Source of the DNA: Jingyaoa shaoxingensis
GTDB taxonomy: Bacteria > Bacillota > Clostridia > Lachnospirales > Lachnospiraceae
Direction: 5' to 3'
Length of the DNA stretch: 64,000 nt
Assembly: GCF_014385005.1 (NCBI RefSeq)
Contig: NZ_JACRSZ010000012.1
Span: forward strand, 53,173 to 117,172
The notes below the pieces were generated by a model that searched no databases, was not told where the DNA came from, and saw only the letters and a list, made by a program, of their open reading frames with translations. Positions 1 through 9,214 of this stretch are shown one piece after another; the first letter of the stretch is position 1, and every line of letters begins with the position of its first letter. The position numbers and the translations under genes were made by a program.

Positions 1-635
1 TGCGTTCCTTACTTTTCCGTGAATCTCTAACTGATCCAGAATGGATTCCACACCGAAAATATTCCGGTTAGCTATAAAATCCTTTAATTTCCCTTCTGAT
101 TCTTCATCAATGATCACATCTTTTAAAATGCTCTTGAAATAGTCCAGCTGTCCCACGCTGATCTGAAGTTCTTTTAATCCTGCACTTTTCAGGCAGTCCA
201 CCACCATGGCAACAATCTCTGCATCTGCCTGCGGAGAATCAGCTCCGATGAATTCTGCTCCAAGATGCGTCGTTTCTTTCAGTCTGCCCTGATAGCTGGA
301 ATTGTTGATAAAAGTATTGCCCTGATAACAGAGTCTGATCTCGCCCTTTTCCTGCTGAAAATACTTGGATACGGCTCTTGCTATAGACGGAGTAATATCT
401 GGTCTGAGCACGAGTGTATTTCCTTCCCGGTCAAAAAACTTATATAGATCCTTGGAGGGAGTCGTTCCCACTGACTTGTTAAACACATCAAAGAATTCAA
501 ATGTCGGGGTTTCAATGTCTCGGTAGCCATATCCTTTTAGGACTTCATGAAGCTTATTCTGGAGCTTCAGTTTTCTCTCACACTCATCATTGTAAATGTC
601 CCGGACACCATCCGGTGTATGTAATAATCTTTCCA
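1..635 (-). CDS. hisZ: ATP phosphoribosyltransferase regulatory subunit HisZ (5' part)
   Basis: Only the first ~211 codons are in the window; the gene runs off the left edge. HisZ is a class II histidyl-tRNA-synthetase-like protein that partners the short form of HisG for the first step of histidine synthesis. The start MERLLHTPDGVRDIYNDE and the stretch LVLRPDITPSIARAV are typical of HisZ. True HisS is a weaker alternative: HisS also uses class II motifs, but PDGVRD at the start and the pairing of short HisG with HisZ favour HisZ. The ATG follows AAGGAG. Two other histidine genes, hisH and hisF, sit about 60 kb away at the other end of the window, so the pathway genes are split. Confidence 0.85.
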
Positions 636-694
636 TAATTTCTTCTCCTTGCACTTTTCTATAGTGCAGTGTTAATTCGCTAAATCACCGTATC

Positions 695-723
695 ATTATA
701 AAAGTCTAAGGGCAAATTGTCAA
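695..723 (-). promoter_or_regulatory. Consensus sigma-A promoter for hisZ
   Basis: On the minus strand TTGACA (718-723) and TATAAT (695-700) are separated by exactly 17 bases, a perfect vegetative promoter. The -35 box overlaps the last codons of recU. Expected transcript start is near 688, giving a leader of about 50 nt before hisZ. Confidence 0.8.
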
Positions 724-1253
724 TCCCTGTGTGCCAAATCTTTTTGCAGTCCATCCAGATAGGGAACAAAAACTCCATGTTTGGGCTGCAGTGTATATTC
801 CATATCCAGTTCTTCCATGCGGAAGCTTTTCCTGCCTCCCGCTTCCTTCCGGTTCCAAAACTTCATCATATCATGATAGGTCAGATAATAAAGCAGATCC
901 TTGCTGCTGTAATAGATCAGCAGGAAAGCCACACCTCCCTGTTTTTCAAACTCTGTCATGAAGCGTACCTGATGCTCATGGAGATTCTGGAGAGCAAAGG
1001 TATCACTACTGCACTCCTTGGCATCAAAACACACTGGGATTCCCTGCACACAGCCTATATAATCCACCGTACTTTTCTGTTCAAAATAGGCCAGTGTAAT
1101 ATGCCGGCTCTGTTTATCCATCTGAATGGGCGTAATCGGTGTGGGGATTTTCTGTATCAATGCCAGTCCCTTTTCCAGATAGATCTCATTGGAGCGGTTA
1201 ATCAGATCTTCTAATACCGATCCTCGTAAGCCTCTGGAATTCCATGTTGACAT
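720..1253 (-). CDS. recU: Holliday junction resolvase RecU
   Basis: 177 aa, near the usual RecU length. RecU is the Firmicute endonuclease that cuts Holliday junctions made by RecA/RuvAB. Family features seen: N-terminal NSRGLRG, DYIGCVQGIPVCFDAKE (acidic residues and Lys of the PDDEXK-type core) and HEHQVRFMTEFEKQGG. The ATG overlaps the stop codon of the preceding pseudouridine synthase gene by one base (TAATG) and has AAAGGAG upstream, so the two are translationally coupled. ruvA and ruvB lie about 24 kb away in this window. Confidence 0.9.
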   Translation of the reverse strand: MSTWNSRGLRGSVLEDLINRSNEIYLEKGLALIQKIPTPITPIQMDKQSRHITLAYFEQKSTVDYIGCVQGIPVCFDAKECSSDTFALQNLHEHQVRFMTEFEKQGGVAFLLIYYSSKDLLYYLTYHDMMKFWNRKEAGGRKSFRMEELDMEYTLQPKHGVFVPYLDGLQKDLAHRD

Positions 1254-2254
1254 TATGCTTCTCCTTTCATGACTCTCTGGAATTCTCCCGGGAGCGGTGC
1301 AGTAAATTCTCTGCCTGAAAGATAGGAAAATGTTCCGGAAAGTTCCGGGAATACTACCCGCTGCGCATGAAGCATCTGACTGCGCACCCTGTAGTGCTCT
1401 TCATAATAGTGATTCACCGGTACATGCCCATACTTGCTATCCCCAATCATCGGATGTCCTATACTTGCCAGATGCGCACGGATCTGATGAGAACGTCCTG
1501 TCACCAACAGCACCTCCAGAAGTGTTGCATTCTTTAGCTGCTTTATCGGATGGTATTCTGTAATAATCTTCTTTGCATCCGGTACGTCTTCTTTCAGAAT
1601 CTTTACTTTATTTGTCTTTTCATCCTTTAACAAATACCCTTCTATCCGGCTGGATTGATCGATATGCCCTTCTACCAGTGCACAGTAATACTTGTGCATT
1701 GAACGCATCTTCAACATCTCTGACAGTGCCTGTAAACCTGCCAGGGTCTTTCCTGCCAGTACCAGCCCGCTGGTGTTCCGGTCCAAACGGTTGCACACGG
1801 CCGGGCGGAATGTCTGAAGTTCTTCTGCTGTAATCTGACCGTTCTCGCACAGATAAGCGATCATCTGTTCATTAATAGAGATATCCTCAGGCTGTGCTTT
1901 CTGAGAAAGTACACCGATTGGTTTATTGATCAGCAGAATATGCTCATCTTCATAAATAATCTGATCTTTTTTCAGGGACGGAATCTTCGCAAAAGTCTCT
2001 GAAACTTTCGTTTCTTTCTTTTCTCCTATATTTACGGTACTGAACTTCTTCCAGGTGTCATCACTGAAAAAGATCTTGATGCTGTCCTCTTTTTCCAGAA
2101 TTTCTTTTCCGGTTGCCTTTTTTCCATTTAAGGTAATATTTTTCTTTCGAAGCATCTTATAGAGAAAGCTGGACGGCGCAGTATTTAAATAGCGCCCCAG
2201 CAGCTTGTCTAACCGTTGTCCTGCTTCATTTGTAGATACCAGAATTTCTTTCAT
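1253..2254 (-). CDS. RluA/RluD-family pseudouridine synthase
   Basis: 333 aa from the chosen ATG at 2254, which has CAGGAG seven bases upstream; an in-frame ATG at 2290 has no ribosome binding site. Order: N-terminal S4-like RNA-binding part (LDKLLGRYL, then ITLNGKKA) and the catalytic domain with NRLDRNTSGLVL, whose Asp is the nucleophile of the RluA family, followed by GRSHQIRAHLASIGHP. It modifies uridines in rRNA or tRNA; the exact target cannot be read from sequence. Coupled to recU. Confidence 0.88.
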   Translation of the reverse strand: MKEILVSTNEAGQRLDKLLGRYLNTAPSSFLYKMLRKKNITLNGKKATGKEILEKEDSIKIFFSDDTWKKFSTVNIGEKKETKVSETFAKIPSLKKDQIIYEDEHILLINKPIGVLSQKAQPEDISINEQMIAYLCENGQITAEELQTFRPAVCNRLDRNTSGLVLAGKTLAGLQALSEMLKMRSMHKYYCALVEGHIDQSSRIEGYLLKDEKTNKVKILKEDVPDAKKIITEYHPIKQLKNATLLEVLLVTGRSHQIRAHLASIGHPMIGDSKYGHVPVNHYYEEHYRVRSQMLHAQRVVFPELSGTFSYLSGREFTAPLPGEFQRVMKGEA

Positions 2255-2322
2255 AATTATCTCCTGATTAATCTGTAATGAGTCCTCCATGGATTATTCC
2301 GTTTCCTGCCTTTTCCCTGATA

Positions 2323-2928
2323 TCAGATGGAAATAGCCAGAATGACCGCTTTTACCAGTTCATTTCTGGTTGCGTTTGGATAACGTTCATCTGGCGTAAA
2401 TGGCACCTGTGCTTCTTTTTCCAGATGATCCGGATATAGTTCATCCACTCTTCTGAGGAACTGCTTTTGATCCGTAAAGATCTTCACATTTGCCCGAAAT
2501 CCATTTCCCTGAAGGATTTTTTTGATATGCTGTTCTGCAAAAGAAGGATCTGATTTCGGACTCTGGGTAAAACCGACTACATTCAGTCCGCTGATCACCA
2601 TGCAGACGAACGGTGTATTTTTCTCGTATGCACTGACGGTTGCTTCGTAGATTACCGTCATATCTTTAACATGTGCTGCAATCTCATCGTACTGCTTTTG
2701 TGTAATCGGCTTCTGAAGCCAGATCATAATCATGTTTACCGCAAATTTGCTCGCTGGAAGACAGCCAAGAATTGCTACCAACGTAAACATATTTTTTCTT
2801 GTATGAGTAATATATAATCCCGTCAGAAAAATAATGACAGGAATAGCAAACATCAGTATTGTAATAGCCACTCTTTTTTTCTTCTGACTGTTAATATATC
2901 CAAAATCACCTTTTTGTATTTTTGCCAT
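2323..2928 (-). CDS. Conserved hypothetical protein with two N-terminal membrane helices
   Basis: 201 aa, function not recognised. A short basic N-terminus is followed by two hydrophobic stretches (about residues 20-42 and 46-68), then a soluble domain of about 130 aa. The visible pattern is MAKIQKGDFGYI, then VAITILMFAIPVIIFLTGLY. RBS GGAAAGG precedes the ATG. It starts 13 bases after the ygiQ stop and is probably in the same transcript. Confidence 0.7.
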   Translation of the reverse strand: MAKIQKGDFGYINSQKKKRVAITILMFAIPVIIFLTGLYITHTRKNMFTLVAILGCLPASKFAVNMIMIWLQKPITQKQYDEIAAHVKDMTVIYEATVSAYEKNTPFVCMVISGLNVVGFTQSPKSDPSFAEQHIKKILQGNGFRANVKIFTDQKQFLRRVDELYPDHLEKEAQVPFTPDERYPNATRNELVKAVILAISI

Positions 2929-2941
2929 AATTGTGCCTTTC

Positions 2942-4912
2942 CTATTTCTTTTTCATCTGATGTACGTTTCGGATGGTCTTTTTCTTTCCAGTTCCCATAC
3001 TTTTTCCATTTTTTCTGGTATCATGGTTTCTGATACCGTCTGTACTGCTTCGCTGATCGGCATTTTTTCTGTTTGCCGGCTGTTTTTCTCTGTTCCGGTC
3101 TCTCTGGCCAATATTTTTCCTCGGGCGAATCAGGCATTCGCTGCCAAATCCAATCAGATCTTCTCTATGCTCTTTTAAAAGTGCTTCTTTTACCAGATCG
3201 TAATTCTTCGGATCCCTATATTGAATGAGGGCGCGCTGCATTGCCTTTTCATGAGGATTCTTCGGCACATAGACCGGCTGCATGGTTCTCGGATCCACTC
3301 CGGTATAATACATACAGGTGGAAATGGTAGACGGAGTCGGATAAAAGTCCTGCACCTGTTCCGGCATATAGCCCAAATCTCTTAAGTACTCAGCCAGATC
3401 TATCGCCTCTTTTAATGTAGACCCCGGATGAGATGACATCAGATACGGCACCAGAAACTGATTCATACCATAAGCTTTATTCAGCTTTTTATATTTGTCC
3501 ACAAATTTCCGGTACACAGCATTCTCCGGTTTTCCCATCTTTTCAAGGACTTCATCTGAAATATGCTCCGGTGCTACCTTGAGCTGTCCACTGACATGAT
3601 ACTGTATCAGTTCCCTGAAAAATGTATCATCTTTATCCTCTATCAGATAGTCGAATCGGATACCGGAACGAATAAATACTTTTTTCACCTTTGGCAAAGC
3701 TCTGAGCTTGCGCAGAAGCTGCAGATAATCAGAATGATCCACCTGAAGGTTCTTACATGGCTTTGGGAACAGACACTGTCTTTTCACACAGACCCCTTTT
3801 TCCAGCTGCTTCTCACAGGATGGCTGACGGAAATTCGCCGTCGGTCCTCCCACATCATGGATGTAGCCTTTAAAATCTTTATCCTCAATGAATTTTTTTG
3901 CTTCATTGAGCAATGATTCATGACTTCTGGTCTGAATGATTCTTCCCTGATGAAATGTCAGTGCACAGAAATTGCATCCGCCATAGCATCCCCGATTGCT
4001 GACCAGTGAAAACTTCACTTCTTCAATGGCCGGCACTCCGCCATCGCAGTCATACATCGGATGCCAGGTACGTTGGTAATCCAGTCCATATACGATATCC
4101 ATTTCATCCTGCGTCAGAGGCTTCTGCGGTGGATTTTGTACTACAGCAATTCCATTTGGATATTCTTCTGCCAGACGCTTGCCACTGAATGGATCCGTAT
4201 TGCAGTACTGAATATAGAAGCTTCTTGCATAATTCAATCTGTCTTCTGTCAGAGATTCATAGGATGGAAGTTTCATGACATCATAGACATCTTCCAGATG
4301 ACTGGTTCTGTATACTGTTCCATCAATAAAGGTAATATCTTTGATATCCAGTCCGGAATCCAGTGCCTCAGCTATCTCAACAATAGATCGTTCTCCCATT
4401 CCATATGAAAGCAGATCTGCTCCGGAATCCAGTAATATAGAATGTTTCAGAGAATCTGACCAGTAATCATAATGTGCCAGTCTGCGAAGACTTGCTTCTA
4501 TTCCACCGATAATCACTGGTGTCTTTTTATAAGTCTTACGAATCAGATTACAGTAGACAACCGTTGCATGATCCGGCCGCTTTCCCATGACTCCTCCGGG
4601 AGAAAAGGCATCCGTTCTTCGTCTCTTTTTAGATACGGAATAATGGTTGACCATGGAGTCCATGTTCCCACCTGATACCAGAAAACCCAGACGTGGTTCC
4701 CCAAGTACGGTAATACTCTTGTCATCTTTCCAGTCCGGCTGTGCAATGATCCCCACAGAATAACCGTGATGCTCCAGCACTCTGCTGATCACTGCATGAG
4801 CAAAGGATGGATGATCTACATAAGCGTCTCCTGTTACATATACAAAATCTAGCTGCTTTATCTTTCGCTGTGCCATGTCCTTTGTTGACACCGGCAAAAA
4901 TCCATTTGTCAT
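2942..4912 (-). CDS. ygiQ: YgiQ-family radical SAM protein
   Basis: 656 aa. The radical-SAM cluster motif is [10 protein letters not shown]; upstream is the YgiQ N-terminal domain ([30 protein letters not shown]), downstream the YgiQ C-terminal region ([17 protein letters not shown], then [32 protein letters not shown]). The family is widespread; its substrate is not established. The last ~60 residues are a low-complexity Lys/Arg/Asn-rich tail. The ATG overlaps the TGA of the preceding rsuA-type gene (ATGA), showing coupling. Confidence 0.9.
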   Translation of the reverse strand: MTNGFLPVSTKDMAQRKIKQLDFVYVTGDAYVDHPSFAHAVISRVLEHHGYSVGIIAQPDWKDDKSITVLGEPRLGFLVSGGNMDSMVNHYSVSKKRRRTDAFSPGGVMGKRPDHATVVYCNLIRKTYKKTPVIIGGIEASLRRLAHYDYWSDSLKHSILLDSGADLLSYGMGERSIVEIAEALDSGLDIKDITFIDGTVYRTSHLEDVYDVMKLPSYESLTEDRLNYARSFYIQYCNTDPFSGKRLAEEYPNGIAVVQNPPQKPLTQDEMDIVYGLDYQRTWHPMYDCDGGVPAIEEVKFSLVSNRGCYGGCNFCALTFHQGRIIQTRSHESLLNEAKKFIEDKDFKGYIHDVGGPTANFRQPSCEKQLEKGVCVKRQCLFPKPCKNLQVDHSDYLQLLRKLRALPKVKKVFIRSGIRFDYLIEDKDDTFFRELIQYHVSGQLKVAPEHISDEVLEKMGKPENAVYRKFVDKYKKLNKAYGMNQFLVPYLMSSHPGSTLKEAIDLAEYLRDLGYMPEQVQDFYPTPSTISTCMYYTGVDPRTMQPVYVPKNPHEKAMQRALIQYRDPKNYDLVKEALLKEHREDLIGFGSECLIRPRKNIGQRDRNREKQPANRKNADQRSSTDGIRNHDTRKNGKSMGTGKKKTIRNVHQMKKK

Positions 4913-5643
4913 TCTTTTCCCCTAACTTTTTTTAAATTCTCTGTTTCTTCCTTCCTCAGTTTCCGGAAGGTTCCTTTCGCAAGGCTGTCATCCAGCTTCA
5001 GACTTCCCATGGAGATTCTCTTTAAATACAGTACTTCATGCCCGGTCACATGACACATACGCTTAATCTGATGATAGCGTCCTTCTCTGACTGTGATCTC
5101 AACTTCACTGTAATTCTCTGCTTCATTTGTACTTAATATACGAAGCCCTGCAGGCAGTGTCTGCTTCTCATCCCCGATGTCCAGCCCTTTTTCAAATAAC
5201 GGTATGCATTCCGGTTCCATAATGCCAGACACTTTCGCGAAATAGGTCTTAGGCACATGCTTTTTCGGAGACAACAGCTGATGCGCTAGTTCTCCGTCAT
5301 CTGTGATCAAAAGCAACCCTTCTGTATCCTTATCCAGCCTTCCCACCGGAAAAAGCCGCTCTTTTCTTGGAGAATCAATCAGATCCATTACTGTCTTCTC
5401 TGATCCGTCTCTGGTCGCCGTCAGATATCCTGCCGGTTTATGCAGCAGAATATACTCATGTTTTTCGCTGCTTACCAATTTCCCGTCAACCAGAATCTGA
5501 TCTGTCTGCGGATCCACTTTTGTTTCACCACCTCTGGGGAAGAGCTCATTCACCTGTACTCTCCCCTGCTTCAACATTTTCTTTACTTCACTTCTGGTTC
5601 CCATTCCCGCATTTGCCAGGAATTTGTCTAATCGTTCTGCCAT
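4909..5643 (-). CDS. RsuA/RluB-family rRNA pseudouridine synthase
   Basis: 244 aa. An S4 RNA-binding domain lies at the N-terminus ([20 protein letters not shown]) and the catalytic motif [12 protein letters not shown] carries the nucleophilic Asp, with [17 protein letters not shown] near the end. Predicted to isomerise one uridine in 16S or 23S rRNA. It overlaps the end of the alarmone synthetase gene by 16 bases and the start of ygiQ by 4. Confidence 0.9.
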   Translation of the reverse strand: MAERLDKFLANAGMGTRSEVKKMLKQGRVQVNELFPRGGETKVDPQTDQILVDGKLVSSEKHEYILLHKPAGYLTATRDGSEKTVMDLIDSPRKERLFPVGRLDKDTEGLLLITDDGELAHQLLSPKKHVPKTYFAKVSGIMEPECIPLFEKGLDIGDEKQTLPAGLRILSTNEAENYSEVEITVREGRYHQIKRMCHVTGHEVLYLKRISMGSLKLDDSLAKGTFRKLRKEETENLKKVRGKE

Positions 5644-6452
5644 ACCTTAAATTCTATCCCCTGTGCTTTATATCCTTCTGCAATAATATCCAGATTCTTA
5701 TGAAAACGGATCAGCTTTTCCAGATTATCTTTCTCATAGACTTCATAGAATTCATCCTGGATCTTCGCCACATCACGCTTATTCGCCACTGCATACAGAT
5801 TCTGTATGGTCAGAAGGATCTCTGTCACAATGTTCGCACGGATTTGCATAGAATTCTGCGCATCCATAATCTCATTGCGCACTTCTGACATCTCCCGGTC
5901 CAATACCACAATAGCATCTGCTGCATTGCACAGCTTCTCCTTGATATGATCCGGTATATTCTGCTTATACTTATACTGAAGGGAATGTTCTATGGTAGAC
6001 CAGAAATTCATTCCCATGGTACGGATCTGTATCTCTACCTTCAGTGTCTTCGGTCCATTCAGAGTCTGCACTTGATAATCTACAATCATGTGATAACTGC
6101 GGTACCCACTGGTCTTCTCGTTGGTAATGTAATCCTTTTCCTCACGAACTGCCATATCTGCGCGAAATCGGATAATCGATACTACTTTTTCAATATCTTC
6201 CACAAACTGGCAAATGATCCGGATGCCTGCAATGTCATCCAGTTCCTGCTCCATCTGTTCCAACTCCAGATTCTTCTTTTTCAGTTTATCCAGAATACTG
6301 GATACCGACTTCACACGACCAGAGACTTCCTCAATCGGGCAATACAGCCCCCTTGCTTTATGTTCGTATTTTAAATGCTCGAATTTAGTAATCAGTTCTT
6401 TTACAGCCAGATCATAAGGATCCAGGAATTCTCTCCATAACTGTATTTTCAT
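5628..6452 (-). CDS. relQ: Small alarmone synthetase (RelQ/YjbM type)
   Basis: 274 aa, longer than Bacillus RelQ (about 210 aa) but lacking hydrolase, TGS and ACT domains, so a synthetase-only (p)ppGpp enzyme. Seen: DDIAGIRIICQFVEDI, TSGYRSYHMIV and EIQIRTMGMNFWSTIEHSL, the RelA/SpoT catalytic block. The extra length is a C-terminal helical region. The gene is first in a string relQ, rsuA-type, ygiQ, membrane protein, rluA-type, recU, linking stringent response and rRNA modification genes by position. Confidence 0.88.
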   Translation of the reverse strand: MKIQLWREFLDPYDLAVKELITKFEHLKYEHKARGLYCPIEEVSGRVKSVSSILDKLKKKNLELEQMEQELDDIAGIRIICQFVEDIEKVVSIIRFRADMAVREEKDYITNEKTSGYRSYHMIVDYQVQTLNGPKTLKVEIQIRTMGMNFWSTIEHSLQYKYKQNIPDHIKEKLCNAADAIVVLDREMSEVRNEIMDAQNSMQIRANIVTEILLTIQNLYAVANKRDVAKIQDEFYEVYEKDNLEKLIRFHKNLDIIAEGYKAQGIEFKVWQND

Positions 6453-6477
6453 AGTTTAACACCTGCTTTCTGTTCTA

Positions 6478-6527
6478 TTGCAGAGTAAATCAAAATAAAG
6501 TATACCACAGTCCTTTTTTCAATTCAA
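6478..6527. promoter_or_regulatory. Overlapping divergent promoters for relQ and ylbJ
   Basis: Minus strand: TTGAAT (6522-6527), 17 bases, TATACT (6499-6504), reading into relQ. Plus strand: TTGCAG (6478-6483), 17 bases, TATACC (6501-6506), reading into ylbJ. The two -10 boxes share the same GTATAC palindrome, so polymerase cannot occupy both at once. Confidence 0.6.
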
Positions 6528-6545
6528 ATGCAAAGGCGGGTTTTT

Positions 6546-7508
6546 ATGAAGCATTTTCTGACCGGATTTACTATCTGTTTTCTTTTTCTGTATCTGTTGT
6601 TATTTCCACAAAACGGGTTGTACGCCTGCACTCATGCATTGGCGTTATGGTCTGGTTCTGTAGTACCGGCACTGTTCCCGGTTATGATTCTGTCCAGGCT
6701 ACTGATCTCTACAGATATCCTTTACTTCATTCTGAAACCCATAGCATTTCTGTGCAGAAGCTTTTTTGATTTATCTTTTTATGGATCCTATGCTCTGCTT
6801 TTGGGCTATGTATGCGGATATCCCATGGGAGTGAAAACGATTGCCGATCTGGAAGATGATCGTCTCATCTCCCAGGAAGAAGGACACTTTCTTGCCAGAT
6901 TTATTAATAACGTCAGTCCCAGTTTTCTTGTCGACTATGTCTGTACAGAACTTTTACGGAACTCTGTAGCTGCGTCTGCATGCATGGTGATCATATATGG
7001 TGCTTCTCTGACCTATGGCGCTGTCACAGCCATTTTTCGTAAAAATACAGGCAGCAGGCTCTCCTATACAGAGAAAGCTATCGCACAACCTGACCGGAGC
7101 CGCAAGAAATCCACTCGTTTTTCTTTCCTGCTGCTTCTGGATCATACTTTGGAAGACAGTATTTTACAGATTTTGAAAATTGGCGGATATATGGTTCTTT
7201 TTTCTGTGTTATCTTCAGTTGTATATGCAGTTTCCTTCTTACCTGATGAAGCCAGGGCGACACTGTCAGCTGTTCTGGAGATTTCCTGTGGTGCACAGCA
7301 GATTGCTCTACTCTCCTGCCCTGCTTTTCTCAGAGGGATCCTCCTGACCGCTTCCATTTCCTTTGGTGGACTCTGCAGTGCTTTTCAGTCTTCCGCTTTT
7401 TTGCAGCGAACAGGTACCTCTCTGCCAGAATATATAAAAGCCAAGGCAATGATTTCACTCATTGCCCTGGCATATTATCTGCTATATTCAAATTCTGTAC
7501 ATCTTTAA
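6546..7508 (+). CDS. ylbJ: Sporulation integral membrane protein YlbJ
   Basis: 320 aa from the ATG at 6546, which has AAAGGCGGG five bases upstream; an earlier ATG at 6528 lies before that site. It is a multi-pass membrane protein with the nucleoside-recognition (Gate-like) pattern of YlbJ: WSGSVVPALFPVMILSRLL, YVCGYPMGVKTIADL and, late, GGLCSAFQSS. YlbJ is made in the mother cell in Bacillus and is needed for sporulation. Its position beside coaD and rsmD matches Bacillus ylbH-ylbI-ylbJ. Shorter than Bacillus YlbJ (about 400 aa). Confidence 0.82.
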   Translation: MKHFLTGFTICFLFLYLLLFPQNGLYACTHALALWSGSVVPALFPVMILSRLLISTDILYFILKPIAFLCRSFFDLSFYGSYALLLGYVCGYPMGVKTIADLEDDRLISQEEGHFLARFINNVSPSFLVDYVCTELLRNSVAASACMVIIYGASLTYGAVTAIFRKNTGSRLSYTEKAIAQPDRSRKKSTRFSFLLLLDHTLEDSILQILKIGGYMVLFSVLSSVVYAVSFLPDEARATLSAVLEISCGAQQIALLSCPAFLRGILLTASISFGGLCSAFQSSAFLQRTGTSLPEYIKAKAMISLIALAYYLLYSNSVHL

Positions 7509-7520
7509 AAAACGTTTCTC

Positions 7521-8129
7521 TTATTCTTCCGCTTCAGCCTCTTCGTCTGCCGCAGCATAATCCTGCGGTTCATAATTGCTAGTATTCTGTGTCTGCGGAG
7601 ACAGTTCCATTCTGTTCTTGGTAACGATATCATAACATGACTGAATGGAGTTAATGAATGTATTATACTTGGAACTCACTGTGTCTGATGCATGGCTCAT
7701 GATCTGTTCCAGATTTGCCAGCATATCATCAGTATAGCTGATTGCGCTCATACGAATATTATTGGCATCTTCTGTAGCGGAATCCAGAATCTGCTGTGCC
7801 TGCTGACGGCTCTGATCCAGCAGCTGCTGAGACTGGTTTCTTGCTTCGTGCATAACCTCACTCTCTTCTACCATCTGCTGTTGTCTCTCTGTTGCATCGG
7901 CAATCAGTGCATCGGCCTTTGTCTGTGCATCGGCAAGAATCGCATCCTTATTGCTGATAATCTTCTGGTATCTCTTAATCTCATCTGGAGTCTTCATACG
8001 AAGTTCTCTCAAAAGTTCTTCCAACTCTTCCTTGTTCACTACGATCTTGGTAGATGACAGTGGCTGGAACTTACAACTGTCCACGTATTCTTCGATTTCT
8101 TCAATAATCTGCTCAATTCTGCTGCTCAT
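7521..8129 (-). CDS. Coiled-coil protein, DivIVA / V-ATPase subunit H-like
   Basis: 202 aa from ATG 8129 (AAGGAG six bases upstream). Almost all helical: IEQIIEEIEEYVDSC at the N-terminus, then long Ala/Gln-rich heptads (DAQTKADALIADATERQQQ, QQLLDQSRQQAQQILDSA) and an acidic tail. Such proteins are often annotated as DivIVA-like or ATPase subunit H-like in Clostridia, but no function is proven. It lies between coaD and ylbJ, 18 bases after coaD, on the coaD strand. Confidence 0.75.
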   Translation of the reverse strand: MSSRIEQIIEEIEEYVDSCKFQPLSSTKIVVNKEELEELLRELRMKTPDEIKRYQKIISNKDAILADAQTKADALIADATERQQQMVEESEVMHEARNQSQQLLDQSRQQAQQILDSATEDANNIRMSAISYTDDMLANLEQIMSHASDTVSSKYNTFINSIQSCYDIVTKNRMELSPQTQNTSNYEPQDYAAADEEAEAEE

Positions 8130-8147
8130 CTTATCTCTCCTTACCAA

Positions 8148-8627
8148 TTATTTCTGCATTTTTCTGTTAATCTCTGATACAACTTCTTCCGGAACGAACT
8201 TTGATATATCTCCTCCATATAAAGCCACTTCTTTGACTGTTGATGAACTCAGGTAAGCATACTCAAGACTGGTCGTTAAAAATATCGTGTCAATTTCCGG
8301 ATCCATAATTCTATTCGTCTGCGCCATCTGCAATTCATACTCAAAATCCGTAATTGCGCGAAGTCCCCTTACCAGGAACTGCGCATGACATTCTTTTACA
8401 AAATCGATGGATAATCCATCAAAGGATTCTACTCGTATATTGCTGATATCCTTTGTCACTTTCTTAAGTATATTAACACGTTCTTCTACAGAAAACAACG
8501 GATTTTTTTTATTATTCTGCAAGACAGCCACAACCAGCTCATCCACCAGTGCTGCCGAACGCTTCATCACATCCAGATGTCCTAACGTAACCGGATCAAA
8601 ACTTCCCGGATATACTGCTCTCTTCAT
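8148..8627 (-). CDS. coaD: Phosphopantetheine adenylyltransferase
   Basis: 159 aa, normal length. Transfers AMP from ATP to 4'-phosphopantetheine to give dephospho-CoA. The nucleotidyltransferase motif [11 protein letters not shown] opens the protein, with [20 protein letters not shown] and the late SSSTVKEVA loop as in CoaD. The ribosome binding site (GAGGG) is inside the last codons of rsmD, six bases away; the rsmD-coaD pair is conserved in Firmicutes. Confidence 0.96.
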   Translation of the reverse strand: MKRAVYPGSFDPVTLGHLDVMKRSAALVDELVVAVLQNNKKNPLFSVEERVNILKKVTKDISNIRVESFDGLSIDFVKECHAQFLVRGLRAITDFEYELQMAQTNRIMDPEIDTIFLTTSLEYAYLSSSTVKEVALYGGDISKFVPEEVVSEINRKMQK

Positions 8628-8633
8628 ACTTTT

Positions 8634-9209
8634 CTATTCCCTCACTGCATCATCTGAGCTCTTTTTTTCGATGAACACATGTGCATTTGTCTTGTATTTT
8701 TTGTATTTTTTAATCTTGTAGCCCATTGATTCCACCCAGGAGAATCCAGTCTCCAGCGAAGCCTCTACAATCAGCACGGTATATGCATCCACAAGATCAG
8801 AATTCTGCAGTGCCCGAAGTACCTGCTTCTCCCATTCATGGTTATAGGGTGGATCCATGAAAATGAAATCATAGGCCCCACGTCCTGCCAGACGCCCAAG
8901 TGCCTGGAAAACATCTGTCTGTAATACTTCAGCATGCTCCTGCAACTGTGTGAACTGCAGGTTCTCTCTGATACAGGTTGCCGCCTTCGGATTAGACTCC
9001 ACAAATACTGCTTCCCGCGCCCCCCGGCTTAATGCTTCTATACCAATTGCCCCACTGCCACTGAAAAGATCCAAGAATCTGCATCCCGGAATGTCCGTCT
9101 GCAGCATGTTAAACAATGTCTCCTTTATACGGTCTGTCGTTGGCCTGGTATCAAGTCCCTCAATTGTCTTTAAGTTCAGATGTTTTGCCGAACCCGCAAT
9201 TACTCTCAT
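8634..9209 (-). CDS. rsmD: 16S rRNA (guanine966-N2)-methyltransferase RsmD
   Basis: 191 aa. SAM-binding motif FLDLFSGSGAIGIEALSRGA and catalytic DPPY in FIFMDPPYNHEW identify RsmD; the N-terminal RVIAGSAKHLNLKT with PTTDRIKETLFNML is diagnostic. It methylates G966 (E. coli numbering) in 16S rRNA. AAGGA of the ribosome binding site lies in the final codons of the upstream Na/Pi gene. Confidence 0.95.
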   Translation of the reverse strand: MRVIAGSAKHLNLKTIEGLDTRPTTDRIKETLFNMLQTDIPGCRFLDLFSGSGAIGIEALSRGAREAVFVESNPKAATCIRENLQFTQLQEHAEVLQTDVFQALGRLAGRGAYDFIFMDPPYNHEWEKQVLRALQNSDLVDAYTVLIVEASLETGFSWVESMGYKIKKYKKYKTNAHVFIEKKSSDDAVRE

Positions 9210-9214
9210 AACTT

